From an uncultured Woeseiaceae bacterium (GTDB lineage: Bacteria; Pseudomonadota; Gammaproteobacteria; Woeseiales; Woeseiaceae), in contig CAMYMP010000135.1 in assembly GCA_947259435.1 (NCBI GenBank), positions 1 to 5,565 on the forward strand: 5,565 nucleotides of DNA, in the 5' to 3' direction. A program made the position numbers and the translations under genes. Shown piece after piece: positions 5,499 to 5,565 of the stretch; position 1 is the stretch's first letter, and each line of letters begins with the position of its first letter. The notes beneath the pieces were generated by a model that had not been told where the DNA came from, did no database searches, and saw nothing but the letters and a program-made list of their open reading frames with translations.

Positions 5499-5565
5499 TC
5501 GACTTACTCCCGAAAGTCCTGGAACAGTCGCGGAAATGATCCGCTAGCCGTCGCTGACCGCGCGG

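Overview
The window looks like an accessory region of a Gram-negative, probably gammaproteobacterial, chromosome. The evidence is indirect: a lipobox-type lipoprotein, protein families typical of proteobacterial heavy-metal loci, MerR-type control, and short dispersed intergenic repeats. No rRNA, intact tRNA, integrase, transposase or CRISPR array is visible.

Layout from left to right. Positions 1-338 hold an intergenic repeat with a hairpin and a perfect 14-bp palindrome. A lipoprotein of unknown function (339-1223, +) follows. Positions 1224-1573 are non-coding and hold a strong hairpin terminator, one copy of a 34-bp direct repeat and a second copy of the left-end repeat. Next is a leftward operon (2870 down to 1574) encoding a Cys-rich GDCCVxC protein, a four-helix membrane protein with conserved-looking cysteines, and a MerB-like organomercurial lyase. 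It is divergent from a MerR-family regulator (2947-3333, +), and the two share a compact operator/promoter. A second leftward pair (4574 down to 3347) encodes a short CDF-type cation transporter and a SAM-dependent methyltransferase whose genes overlap by 8 nt. Positions 4575-4781 carry a hairpin terminator and the second 34-bp direct repeat. The right end is a leftward metallo-beta-lactamase-fold gene (5498 down to 4766) whose 3' part is frameshifted and lacks an expected metal-binding segment.

The six metal-related genes lie exactly between the two direct repeats (1380-1413 and 4697-4730), while the lipoprotein and hydrolase genes lie outside and point toward the module. I infer a compact heavy-metal or organomercury module: the regulator senses a thiophilic metal through Cys77/Cys112/Cys120, and the divergent operon supplies a MerB-like protein plus two small Cys-rich partners. 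The transporter and methyltransferase may add export and chemical modification. The usual merA, merT and merP genes are absent from the window. The MerB-like protein has Trp where the canonical catalytic Asp should be, so its chemistry may differ from textbook MerB. This is the best candidate for something undescribed here.
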